DNA of 64,000 nt. Source: Gnetum montanum (taxonomy: Eukaryota > Streptophyta > Gnetopsida > Gnetales > Gnetaceae). Below, piece by piece: positions 11,283-22,084 of this stretch. Position numbers and translations under genes: made by a program. The stretch lies in NCBI GenBank assembly GCA_015680685.1, contig MNCI01007893.1, positions 118,268 through 182,267 on the forward strand, given 5' to 3'. How positions within the stretch are numbered: the stretch's first letter is position 1; each line of letters opens with the position of its first letter. The notes under the pieces were generated by a model. The model made no database searches. It was not told where the DNA came from and saw nothing but the letters and a program-made list of their open reading frames with translations.

Positions 11283-12100
11283 ATTTTATAGCACTAAAAG
11301 GAGGACCTCCATCCAAGTTCTATGTCTAAACCTTTTTTTTTTATTTTTCTACCACAAAATCAATGTTATAAATCATCCTTTCCTAGCACCAAAACACAAT
11401 GTTGAGGTTGTAGTTAATTTGGGTTTTATAAAATCTCACAATAGTTGATGGAAATTTTAAAGCCAATGTTGGTGTCTTGCCAAAACCCCATATCTTCCTA
11501 TTATAACAAAACTAGTGTGGGTGTTTGGGTCTTCACAAAAAATTTCATAGCAGTTACTAAATATTTTTAAAGCTAGCTAGGAAGGATGTTATCCCCTTGG
11601 ACCACCCAAATCCCTTGCTGTGAATTTTCATCTAGCCCCCCACCCCCTTCCCCCATCACCAATGTTGGAATATGAAGGTGTGAGATCTTCCAACCTCACC
11701 GCTTTCCGTCCCCCTACCACACCTAGCATGGAAGGTAGCTAGGAAGCCAATGTGGATGAAGTTTGTTACAACCTTTTCACCTTTCTATTTTTGGTAAAGG
11801 GGTATACCCCTTTTACCCTTCACTTACAATTTATAGTAAGTGACTTTGGCCATTTTTATCATTTTTTTTCTTTGTAGCTGGGAAATCAAGGGTGGGTGGA
11901 GTGTCATATCCCTTCTTTTCATTTTTAGTAAAGGGGTATACCCTGTTTGGTAGTCATTTACTATTTATAGTAAGGTACCTATTTTTAGCTATTTTTTCTT
12001 CTTTCAATCATTTTTTAAATTCCAATTGCTAGAATTCATACTTTCTCCACCTTTTGTAACCTTTTCAAGCCATTTTTAGCATCGTAACCATGTCTTTAAG
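11283..12100 (+). other. Leader of element E with duplicated palindrome
   Basis: Untranslated region between LTR and gag. The first bases (TATAGCACTAAAAGGAGG, about 11287) may be a decayed primer site, but the tRNA cannot be named safely. A perfect 18-bp palindrome AAAGGGGTATACCCCTTT (11796-11813) recurs with a mismatch at 11930-11947, inside an approximately 134-bp tandem duplication. Confidence 0.5.
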
Positions 12101-12101
12101 C

Positions 12102-14170
12102 CAATCAATCATACTACCTCTTAACTTAGCAAACATGGTATCCAACTAAGATGTAGTTTGTATCTATGACCCAAAAGACCTTATGATCATAGAATGAAGG
12201 AAATTATTTGGTCAAAGAGGCAAGAACCTAGATTCTATGATTATTAACGAGGAGTTCTACAACTTCCTCTATGCTAAGATACAAGTCAATCTATTAATAC
12301 AATGCTTCAAACTTGACGCTAAGCATCAATTTGAAATTATAAGCCAATATGGAAAAGAATACATTAAATCCCCCTCATAGGATTTTATGCACAAATTCTC
12401 ATATAACTCATAGAGGTTGATGAGTCTAGTGAGGGATTTAATTTAGAGGATCGACAAGAGAAGGAAGAGGAGTTTGAGGCTAAACAAGAGCTGGAGACTT
12501 TCATTGGAAGTCTTTTCGAAACTCCATCTTCCCAAAAAACCACACTCAACTCCACATATCTTACCTCATTGATGAAAAAAGTCCCTAGATCCAACTCTCC
12601 TCCTATCCATCCTACCATGTTTGGGTCCACAACCATCATTTCCATGCATCAGACACAACCCATGTCTTAATCCACATGCTTATTTTAATTGGTATCCTTT
12701 GCTACACAACCTAACTTTAGTCATCCAACCACAGTGATGTTTACATCATTATCTCCCTTTTCCATGCAAGCAAGAGCCTCATTGGAACTCCATGTAACAC
12801 AAGCATCTCATACTCCATTTTTCCCCTTTGTGCCTCAAGTTCTGGCATAAACATCCTTTTCTTTGTTGGGCCCATGTATGACCATCATAATTCAACCTCT
12901 CCCTTTAATACCATAACCTATTAGAAGATCACAAGCCTCAAAAATTCTTCCCTAATAGTCAATAAAAACATCATAGCCCACAAGGATGCCCCAAGGCTTA
13001 GATCAAGCCTTTTAAATGATCCAAGACCTTAACAAAGAGCTATGAAACTTAAAGGTAACACAACTCAAACAGTCAAGGATCTAGATTTCTATGAAGATGA
13101 TCCTATAAGTCTTACAGTGCCTCAAATAACCTTTCCCATATGCCTTCCTATTCCAAACTTCACCAAATATAATAGTGAAGGGGATCCCAACGCACATCTA
13201 GTAACCTTGTAGTCTAAGTGCCTCTTCTTGCAACCTTGGCCTCATACGATACTAAGGATTTTCCCCCTATCTCTAAAATGAAAGGATCTAGATTAGTACT
13301 GAACCTTGCCTAGGGGTTCTATCTCTTCCATTGAGGGCTTGATCAACCAATTTGTCAAACACTTTAGATACAACTTAAATCTGGATGCTACGTTGGATCA
13401 AGTGATGAAGTTAAGGTAGGGACCACTTGAACTGGTCAAAACATTCATCCAAAGATGGAATCAACACTTAATGAGATTTCAGAACTTATTATTGAAACTC
13501 ACCTCTTAGCCACCTATAAGGAATAGTAAATGACTTTATCAAGTCAAAATTGTACTACCTAGAGCCTCAGTCACTAAGCCAAGCCTTCTCACAGACCAAG
13601 AACATTGAGGAGGTAGCTAAGGTAAGCAATAATCTAGCCTACATGAATTATAAAATCTAATACATGAGAAGAGATGGGGATAAAAGTAAATAATAACATA
13701 CAGCCATGGCTATAGTGACAAAGTTGTCAAAACAGGTAAATAGGAAGGGATCACCACCATGCAACACATCCCTTAACTCATCGCAGCCATCCACTTCCTA
13801 TCCCCCAAATCAACCAAGACCAAATTTTGGATGTAAGGATAGGTTTCAATACACTAGGTTGCCTATGAAGCCCTCTAAGCTTCTAGAATAGTTGCTTAAA
13901 GATGACCATATACAACATAAGCAACTATTTGAAGAGGCTTGTAAGAGGTATGATAATCTTTGTGACATAGCTAGAGACCCAATGATAGATACCAAAGATG
14001 TTCCTAAGTTATCAAAGTACTTTAGGTGCAATAGGCACTACCATTATCATCAAATGACTAGTCATAATACTAATTATTTCCTACCATTAAAGGAAGACCT
14101 CTAGAAGATGATAAACCATGGAGAGTTGGTAGTGAATGAGCCTAACTCTCCAAGAGCCAAAAACAACTCC
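12102..14170 (+). pseudogene. Gag polyprotein, element E
   Basis: Capsid protein of a different gypsy lineage from A-D. An acidic stretch (FNLEDRQEKEEEFEAKQELE, about 12435) precedes the retrotransposon gag domain at 13140-13600. That domain includes PNFTKYNSEGDPNAHLVTL, then LPRGSISSIEGLINQFVKHF, then QVMKLR-GPLELVKTFIQRWN. A later block, KYFRC-NRHYHYHQMTSHNTNYF..LKEDL-KMINHGELV (about 14010-14130), corresponds to the Cys/His plus leucine-rich end of Tat/Ogre-type Gag, with the Cys/His pattern decayed. Many in-frame stops of the CAG-to-TAG kind are present. The exact start is not determinable. Confidence 0.75.
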
Positions 14171-14929
14171 TATATTGTAGTCTCATTCATGGAAACCAAA
14201 TAGTCTAATCCCATAGAAAATTGTTTGTCATTAGAGTACCATCACAATCCCAAACTACAAATCCTAGAGAGCCATTTTTCATATAGGTACCACGTCCTCC
14301 AACCCCTAAGAAGCCTTTCATCATATGTGTCCCACCTTCAATAGTCCCAACTTCACAACCAAGACCACAGGTTGCTAGTGTTCAAAAACCTAGAGAACCA
14401 TCTATTATTTAGGTTCCTCCATCTTCAACAAGTAAGTCTACGACTACCCATGATCAATTTCCACCTATAGTGGCCCACAACTTAGAGATTAATGAAAACC
14501 ATCATCACAATGATGATGAAAGAAACTTGTTGTCAAGCCAACAACAAATCCCATTGATGGTGCCCAACAATAAAAGAGTTTGAAATGGGCTATACCAAGA
14601 CCAATTGCACCCATGGACAAGGCACCCAAAGCACATACATCATAACCCAAGACAGAAACCCAAGGAAGAATGAAGGAGGTTAGAACTACTAAGGCTAAAA
14701 CATCACATGCTAAGGGAAAGAACTTCCTTGCAACCATGGACCAAGCCAAATGATCCCTTAAGCAAAAGAATATGTCACTAAACTTGTACAACATGGTAAT
14801 GACCTCTTCTACTCATAGAGATGCACTAGCTCAAGTGTTAACTTCTATATTTATAAGCAGAGACATGCCTACCAATAGAAAGTCAATCCACTCTATCATT
14901 GAGTAAGCTTCACTTAGTGAAAATGGACA
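14171..14929 (+). pseudogene. Gag-protease linker, element E
   Basis: A low-complexity, Pro/Thr/Lys-rich region between Gag and protease with many stops. I see no domain in it. It is kept as part of the decayed polyprotein because the flanking domains are in order and on the same strand. Confidence 0.35.
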
Positions 14930-15400
14930 TCAACCCATGCTCAACTTTCTTGATAATGAAGTGAAGGTTGACTCTCAAAATAGAGAAGTGTCATCTACTC
15001 CTCTACTTATATGTTGGCAAATACAAGGTTCACTATGTTCATGTGGATGATGGGATAGCCATGAACGTGGTACCATATTCCATTGTTAACGAGCTAGGCT
15101 TAACTGAGAATATCCAAGTCACCACTACCTCAACACTTAAGTCATTCAATGGGTCACAACTAGTAGTGTGAGGTTCTATTTCCTTGGATTTCATAGCCGA
15201 TGAGCAATTTCCAGATTTTCATACTTCCTAGTGGTTGAAGAGATACCTAGTTTTAACTTGATCCTAGCAAGACCATGGTACCAAATTTTCAACTAGTTTC
15301 ATCTCCTATACATCAGGAGATTCACTTTCCATACGAAGGTGGGGAAATTGTGATCCATGGAGACAATGTGTCAGTACACTTAGTTAGCTATGTCAATATC
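14930..15400 (+). pseudogene. Aspartic protease, element E
   Basis: The active-site region reads VHVDDGIAMNVVPYSIVNELGL, where Tat-type elements have V-D-x-G-[AS]-x-x-N-V-x-P. The C-terminal part reads LILARPWYQIFN, matching the usual L-G-R-P-W motif with Gly to Ala. It lies directly after the Gag remnant. One stop follows SQLVV. The polyprotein then fades out near 15700 without reaching any RT motif. Confidence 0.75.
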
Positions 15401-15741
15401 AATTGAAGTTCGGAGGTGGAGTTTCAAGAGGAAACTCCCAACACTTAGACTAGGGCCACCAATAACAAAGTCAACGATGCTAGAAACATCAACTCCACAA
15501 TAATTAATGATCAACAAAAATGCATGCAAGTGTCCATGCTAAATGGTGAACACAAGATTGTGGAAAAGAGATTCGTTGATCAGTTAAAGATCAAACAAAA
15601 AGTGACCAGCAAGAACCTTATACTCTCTCTTGTTAAGGATTGGTTGTTTACTTTTGCAACATTGTATTATATGTCATTTTTTGTCTTATCCTTAGATGCT
15701 TTTTCAAGAGCATCCCACAATTTCTAGAAGATGTATGAACC

Positions 15742-15927
15742 ATGGCCTGCTAAGGTTTAAAACTAGTAATATGGCTTGCTAAGGCCCAAGACTAGCACTA
15801 TATGCCACTAAGCCCTAAATCTAGCAACATTATGGCCTGATAAGGTTAAAAAATGGCAACATTATGGCCTAACAAGGCCTAAAAGTGATGAAGTAATGAC
15901 TTGCTAGGGCCGAAAGCTAGTGAGCAT
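15742..15927. repeat. Six degenerate units of about 30 bp
   Basis: Units of 29-32 bp start ATGGCCTGCTAAGGCC-like and end CTAGCAACATT-like, at 15742, 15771, 15802, 15832, 15864 and 15896. Single further units lie at about 16607-16637 (left of element C) and 43806-43836 (right of it). The inner GGCC..GGCC pairing gives each unit partial dyad symmetry. Confidence 0.75.
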
Positions 15928-16672
15928 AGTGACCTTTTAGCCAATCTACCTGATGACATCATATACGAGTTTACTTATATGCATACACCTTGGTGCACAA
16001 TTATTGTTATGACATGTTTTTATCTACCAATTTTAGTTTATGTTCTCATTACACTTAGCATCTATGTTTACATGAAGCACATAAAATAGAAAAATCTAAA
16101 ACTAACACATAGTTATAGTTACACTATGTGATCACAATGAAAGAATATCACAATATCCATATGTCCATGGCCATAGGTACGCCATGCACCATAAAATAAC
16201 TAGAACATTACATAACCATCAATGAATTCATTAGGTAAGAAAAAATTAAGTCATGGGAGGAAGGACAAGTTCATCAAGCACATCATCAGCAATTGCACCA
16301 ACATTATTGCATGAGTCCTATGAGCAACAACAAACCAGATAAACCAAGTAAACATTAGTTTCCATAGCACATAACCATTAAAATAATTTAAAAAAATATA
16401 TAACATATTCATCAATACTACTTAAACCACTTTAATAATTAGAGTAACCACTTTAATAATTAGAGTAACTGCTCTATCAATACTACTTAAACTTTTACTT
16501 TACTTTTTTTCTTTCTATTTTCCTTATGATTTTATAAATTGATCCATGTTGCACCTACTACTTACTTATACATACTATCTATGTAATCTATTAATACCAT
16601 GTAAACATGGCCTACCAAGGCCTTAAACTAGCAAAATATACCCTTATTTAACTATGTTTTTCCTTTTCTTAG
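15928..16672. other. Internal DNA of element E, no coding signal
   Basis: AT-rich stretch up to the left end of element C. It holds one further copy of the 30-bp unit at about 16607. The five bases next to C are CTTAG, pairing with TTTAG on the other side of C. Confidence 0.4.
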
Positions 16673-17567
16673 TGATCAGTAGTGAGTATACTCTATGTCC
16701 AACCATACGAATTACAAGTGTTTACATGCAATATAATCAAATTCCGCAAACCTTAAGTTCCTAAGTACACTAGTTCTAGGAGTTGAAATCTAACTGTGAC
16801 AATCATTGTCTTCCTAACTACACTTGTGATGCTTAGTTGTATGGTTAAGTGTAATTGGGGCACATGATTTTTATTATTTTATATTTTATTTTCCTACGAT
16901 TGATAACAAGTTGAAACTCAATTTATTAAATAATTTAACTAATCTAATTTCCAATTAATAACTAACTATCCTAACATTAGCATCTGGTTCCACTTTCTGT
17001 ACACATCTTGAATGCATACAACAATACTAGATTACCAAGTGTTAAGTTCTATTGGGATTACCAAGTGTTGTATGTTATGCTCGAAGAAATCGTACTTATG
17101 TATTTAATCTATTTAGCTTAATTAGTTAATTAATCAAAGTCTAACTTATCTTAATTAATTAGGTAATTAACAAAAATAGTAAATGCAAAAATAAATCATT
17201 AATCTATTTCAAATGCTGCATGGTTTTATCAAAAGGCTTGTCTTTATTGCCATTTGCAATGGTATGCTCAAGTACATCAGTACTCAATAAAGCTTTATAT
17301 ACTTTTTGACTCCTACTAAAAACACTTAGAAAACTATTCTAACTTTCAAATGATAAAAATACAAGAGCTCTATTACAACTATGATAAGACATGCTATAAA
17401 CATGGTAGGTGAGCATGTATTTCTAGACCTTATTATGGAGCTATGTCGACAGGGCCCCATAAACATGACAAAAACTACGTCGATGTGGCCCTATTGATGG
17501 GACAACACCATGTAGATGGGGCTGCATTGATGAGGGTCCATCGATGCAACACTTTGAAGCTTCATCA
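16673..17567 (-). repeat. 3' LTR of element C
   Basis: 895 bp, read on the minus strand from TGATGAAG to the worn end CTACTGATCA. It matches 42144-43003 block by block, including the GATAACAAGTTGA..CTCAATTTATTAA block and a run of CCAATTAATAACTAACTATCC. U3 holds several [AG]TCGATG and GGGGC-type motifs at 17440-17550. Confidence 0.85.
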
Positions 17568-17582
17568 TACCTCCATAACTAA
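17568..17582 (-). other. Polypurine tract of element C
   Basis: On the sense strand it reads TAGTTATGGAGGTA directly before the LTR start TGATGA. It matches the TAGTTGTGGGGGTA of A and D at the same place. It would prime plus-strand DNA synthesis. Confidence 0.6.
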
Positions 17583-17803
17583 ATGAAAAACCATCCTCAA
17601 GTTCCCTTACAAACTTGGGAAGTTATGGGATTATTGACTGATGCTTAACACAATAGACTAACATAACAAAATTTAGTGCATGAGTATGCAAATCAACATC
17701 ATTACAAAAATTTGTGCTATTTATGACACAAAATTGAACACCATGACATGACTACTCAAACTAGATATAACAACCTTTGATGACATGAAGATGATTGAGA
17801 AGA

Positions 17804-20669
17804 TCAAACAGTCCTAGGTAGTGGAGGTTCCTAAGGTTTTGAAGGACCTTCATTAGCTTCGGGTACATGTGGTGGCTAAGGTAGTTGTGACTATCCTACT
17901 ATGGCTACTACCTCTAGTGGAAGATCAAAGGCATCTATTAATGCATTCATCTTCTCCTCCTTACTTAAGGGATCATTCATAATTCACATAGCATTGCCAA
18001 TGTGGGCTAGAATGGGGATATCCCACAAATAGGGCATTATTGAAAATGGCTACTTGATGATCATAAACTAGGTAGTGAATTATTGCATTTGACATCGAAT
18101 TCCTTGACTACATTTTGTAGCTCTCTGGTAGTTATTCATTCTTTTGGCTAAGCTCTTAGTAGTGGATCTCTAGTCAGTATATTTGCCCTTGAGAACCTTG
18201 AGTTTAGCCTCTTCCTCTACAATCTTTTACTTGGTGTCCTTGTGATGCTTGAACTCGGCCTCGTACAACAAGTACAAGCTAGTCACTTGCTTTCTAGTTC
18301 TAATCATAGTCATATGGTAGTGAAAATAGCTAGGTTTGCGTACCAAAGATTGGCAAGCTACATATATTCAATGATTTTCTCTATCTTCAACTCCCTTAAG
18401 TGAATTTTTACTTTATGATATTAATCAATCCCATCAATTATGGGTTGCAATAATTCACGTCCTTGTTGGAGTTGCTAGAGGGTTCTCGTTCATCTTTACC
18501 TTTGCCACTTGAATGTGTTTTTCATTTATTTCCTTTAGTAGGCTAACCTGGTCTCTATAGTGATCCTTGACTCTCTCAAATTTAAGAGCCTCTAATTTCC
18601 AGGTAGCTACATCTATTGTAGTTTTTTGGTGAAGGGCATGAACCTCCTCCATGAAGAGGTTTCTGTTCTCAGCTATCAATCTCCTTAACGTTTTAATTGC
18701 TTTAGCTAGTTTCTCCTACTATTGATGGATAAAATCAATCAACTATTATTTATGTGCATCAATGTTTTGCAAGTAATGATTTTTTATGATTAGCTACACA
18801 TTCTTCTAATAGGTTAGATCCAAGGCCTTCTTAATTTTATGTTGGGTCTCCTCTACCAAGGATCTATAGAAGACCACCATCTCCATCACATCCTCAACTC
18901 CTTTTAGCTTAGTGTGAAGCTATTCAAGAGATTCATTTCTTATCAATGCTAGGTTAAGAAAATGTAGGGTTGGTAATTTGGGCTCTCAATTTAGCAACTT
19001 TCATAGCTAAGCATTCATTTAGCTCCTTGGCTATTTTGAGTTACCCTTCCAAAATAATGTTCTTATTCATTGCATTTAGAAGCTCTAACTAGGTTGCAGT
19101 GATATTATCTAGAAGTTCAAAGACATCTGGAAGCAGTTTTCAAATTCCTACCAGTCGGTCTAGTAGTTGTTCAAGTTGTGCTGAGCTTAATATGCCCCTT
19201 ATGGTTCCTATAGACATTTTCACATCGTTAAGTGTAGTGACATCTGGTACAAACATTGCAAATGCATTATGTGTGTTGGTGATATTATCAGAAACCACCT
19301 TGGCTACTATTTCTTGCCCATGATGCTACATCACTAGTACTATTACCCCCTCACAATTCTCCAAGAACACAAAGAAGATTACAACATTCCTAGAAATTTA
19401 TGGGAGTTGCTACTATTCTAAGAGAGATACTATTACCTCTCTAGTGCTAGGATTCAACATCACAAACAACTACATTCATTGGATAGAGAAAATGGATCCA
19501 CCTCTCCCCATCAAGCTAATTGTTTAAGCCACCTCATTCAAGTAACCCTTTGTTGGCTAGTACACAAATGGATCTCCACCACTAGTGCCTGCTTGTTGCT
19601 CTTGCTCACTCAAGAGCCATTATCAGTACTTGCACAACCATTGGGATGTTGCAGTGACATTTGACATAATTTTCTAAGTGGCAAGTGGAGGTGGTGGCTA
19701 TTGCTCCTCTTCTTGGATGGTTGTTGTAAGAGTTTTTTCCTTTATCATCTCCACCCAATTAGCGGTTGGTGCATGTTAGATAGCATCATTAGTGTAGTGG
19801 ACTATTCCTCCCTTTCAACATAGTTTTATAATGAGGCATTGGAAGGGGAATGCCTTCCTTCCACATTCATTCTCCTTGAACCACTTCTCTCTCTCTGGAT
19901 AGATTAGCTATGAAAGGTTGATGGAGAATCTTCCACTCAAAGAAACACACACATGAGCAAAAATGATCGTGGTCTTGTTGGGCCTCACTATGGGGTTTAG
20001 GTGAAATGCCACAATATTATAGTGAATTCTTTCTATCAATGTTAGCACATCGTACCCCTTGCAGTCAACATCATAGCATCACTAAACCCATTCCTTTTTG
20101 ATGTTGGGGTCTACCTACATTAGAATATCGATGAGATTTACCCTAGTTTCAAGCAACCCAAGTGCCTCTACAATGGATTGCACCAAGTAGAACATTGAAA
20201 TATCTTTGATTTTGATCGTTGGACTACCCTACTTGTTATTCCAAAATAGGAAAGTCTCTCCCATATATCACTCCCCACTAGAAGTGATAATTGGCCACAT
20301 GGGAGAGGTTTTGAGTTGGTTTTGTACCTCTTGAGGTGCTTGCTCCAAGAAAGAGCCAAAGTTCAACTCTTAGACCATTGTTTTTTGGACCTCCTTTGAT
20401 CTAATTTAATCTAGATAAGCTTCCATTAAGGTCACCTCAAGGTTTTGTTATTGAGCTAGTGGCTCCTCCAAGTGCAAATGTTCTATAGCTACCACTTGTT
20501 CTGAAATATGATGAATAGACTCCACTTTGACCTCTTCCTTAACAAGTCTTATAGCATGGATTGTGATCAATTCTTCCTAGTCTAGTTCTTGGCCCCTTCT
20601 TGTTCTTAGATGTTTCTCCCTTGGTTGAAATAGTCCTCCTTTCTACATGTGTTTACCTTTTGGTGCCAT
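17804..20669 (-). pseudogene. Third ORF (post-integrase), element C
   Basis: A reading frame of about 955 codons on the sense strand, broken by stops. It starts MAPKGKHM and ends EPPLPRTV before a TGA. It aligns with A's third ORF: an EVTLMEAYLD block, ELNFGSFLEQAPQEV, SGEWYMGETFLFW, and a leucine-rich stretch. A coiled-coil-like part follows (18455-18679, ENRNLFMEEVHALHQKTTID and HYRDQVSLLKEINEKHIQVA), then a tail with WDIPILAHIGNAM and NDPLSKEEK. Parts of the N-terminal half resemble the putative plant transposon protein domain seen in some plant gypsy elements and Athila-type envelope-like ORFs. That link is tentative. No signal peptide or membrane segment is evident. Confidence 0.7.
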
Positions 20670-20943
20670 CTACAGTCACAACACATCTGTGGATTAGCAG
20701 ATATAATGTGCAACTTAAAATATCTATATACCTTATCTTATTAATTAGTTGCACTTAGGTACTATTGGACCATTCTAGATTGATTATTTTATTAATCTTT
20801 TATTGTGAGTGTCACTAAATATTGTTGAAAGGATTTAACTCTCATGATTTGGTGTTTTAATGATGCTTCCTTAATTAAACCTTTGTGGGAGTTAGAAAAA
20901 TGTTGAAAATTTTTCTATCAAAAATAGCATGTTTGTGGCCCCC
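20670..20943 (-). other. Leader of C's third ORF, next to the A insertion
   Basis: Non-coding stretch between the start of the third ORF and the left end of element A. It ends GGCCCCC at 20943 and resumes at 34203 as TCCCCACAACTAAGAGC. Rejoined across A, the sequence resembles A's own internal G-tract at 25192-25205. Confidence 0.6.
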
Positions 20944-21846
20944 TCATGAGTGGCTAGGTACCCCTACGCCTAGCTATATGAATCACAGGTGTTCACATGC
21001 AACTTGGTTGAATTCTATAGACTGTAAGCACTTAACATACACCAAACCCTAATCAGCAAAACCTTGGGTTAGAACAATCATTATCTTCCTAATCTCACTT
21101 GTGATGTTCTGTTTACAATGGTTAAGTGAAATTAAGGCTAATGATTTTTATATCTTTTTACTTTATCTTTTGGCATCTAATTAAAGTATGGAAAGTAAGG
21201 AATGAACTATTATCTAATCTATGATTATCCTAATTTGTATTCTAACTATTCCTAGCATAGGTATCCGATCCCATCTTCTGGGCACATTCTAAGCATCCCC
21301 TAAACAATAATGGGTTACTAGAAGTTAAGCATCACTAGGTTACCAAGTGTTGGGTTTGCATTCGAGATGGTTGTACTTATGGTTTCTATGAACTAGGAAC
21401 GAGCAATAGCAATTAAACTAACAATAAGATAAACTTAAGTAATTATCAAAGCATAAACATATTAAACTATTGAATGCATTAAATGGATAAGTCCAAACAC
21501 TACAAGGAATGCTTGAAGAGTTCATCTTTATTGCCATCATGCCAATGGGCTTAGATACATCAATGCTCGAATAAAGAGATGGTCAGTTTTCTTACACCTA
21601 CTGTGGGCACTTGGAAAATATTCTATCTCCTGCGGGAATAAACTGCAAGAGCTTCACTACAACTAACAAAAAGGTATCTAAATGAGGCAAAATGCCCTCT
21701 TATTTATAGGCCGAAATAGGCTCCGCGTAAATGGGGCCACGTTGATGCATGGAAGGTTGTGTCGACGAGGTCACATCGATGCAACTATGTATACATGGCC
21801 CCATATACAAGGCCTAGTTGATGCATCGACTAATGACACTTCATCA
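20944..21846 (-). repeat. 3' LTR of element A
   Basis: 903 bp; on the minus strand it begins TGATGA and ends CTCATGA (worn from CTCATCA). It carries a TATA box (CCTATAAATAAGAGGG, 21695-21710) and U3 motifs GTCGACGAGG, ATCGATGCA and ATATACAAGGCC (21755-21835). Confidence 0.9.
21695..21710 (-). promoter_or_regulatory. LTR TATA box, element A 3' LTR
   Basis: Sense-strand CCTATAAATAAGAGGG. The same box is present in the 5' LTR at 34051-34066. Confidence 0.6.
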
Positions 21847-21862
21847 TACCCCCACAACTAAG
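21847..21862 (-). other. Polypurine tract of element A
   Basis: Sense strand CTTAGTTGTGGGGGTA immediately before the LTR start TGATGA, the standard place for plus-strand priming. Confidence 0.7.
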
Positions 21863-22084
21863 TAAAAGCTCATCCTTGAGTTATTCTACAATTTGGAAGG
21901 TATGGGCTTTTATTTACAATGCACATGACTTGACACACATGACACAACATTAATTTTACCAAGTTCCTGAGTTATAGTGAAGGATATGTTACAAAAAATG
22001 GGGATGTTTAGAGAAAAAATTGAACACCTTCTTAGTCCGGGAGTCTCTACCATGTAGAATGATGCACAAAATTTTTGGAGAAGA

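Noticed and set aside
15742-15927. Possible CRISPR-like spaced repeats
   Set aside because: Units are contiguous, degenerate and plant-element internal; there are no spacers or cas genes.
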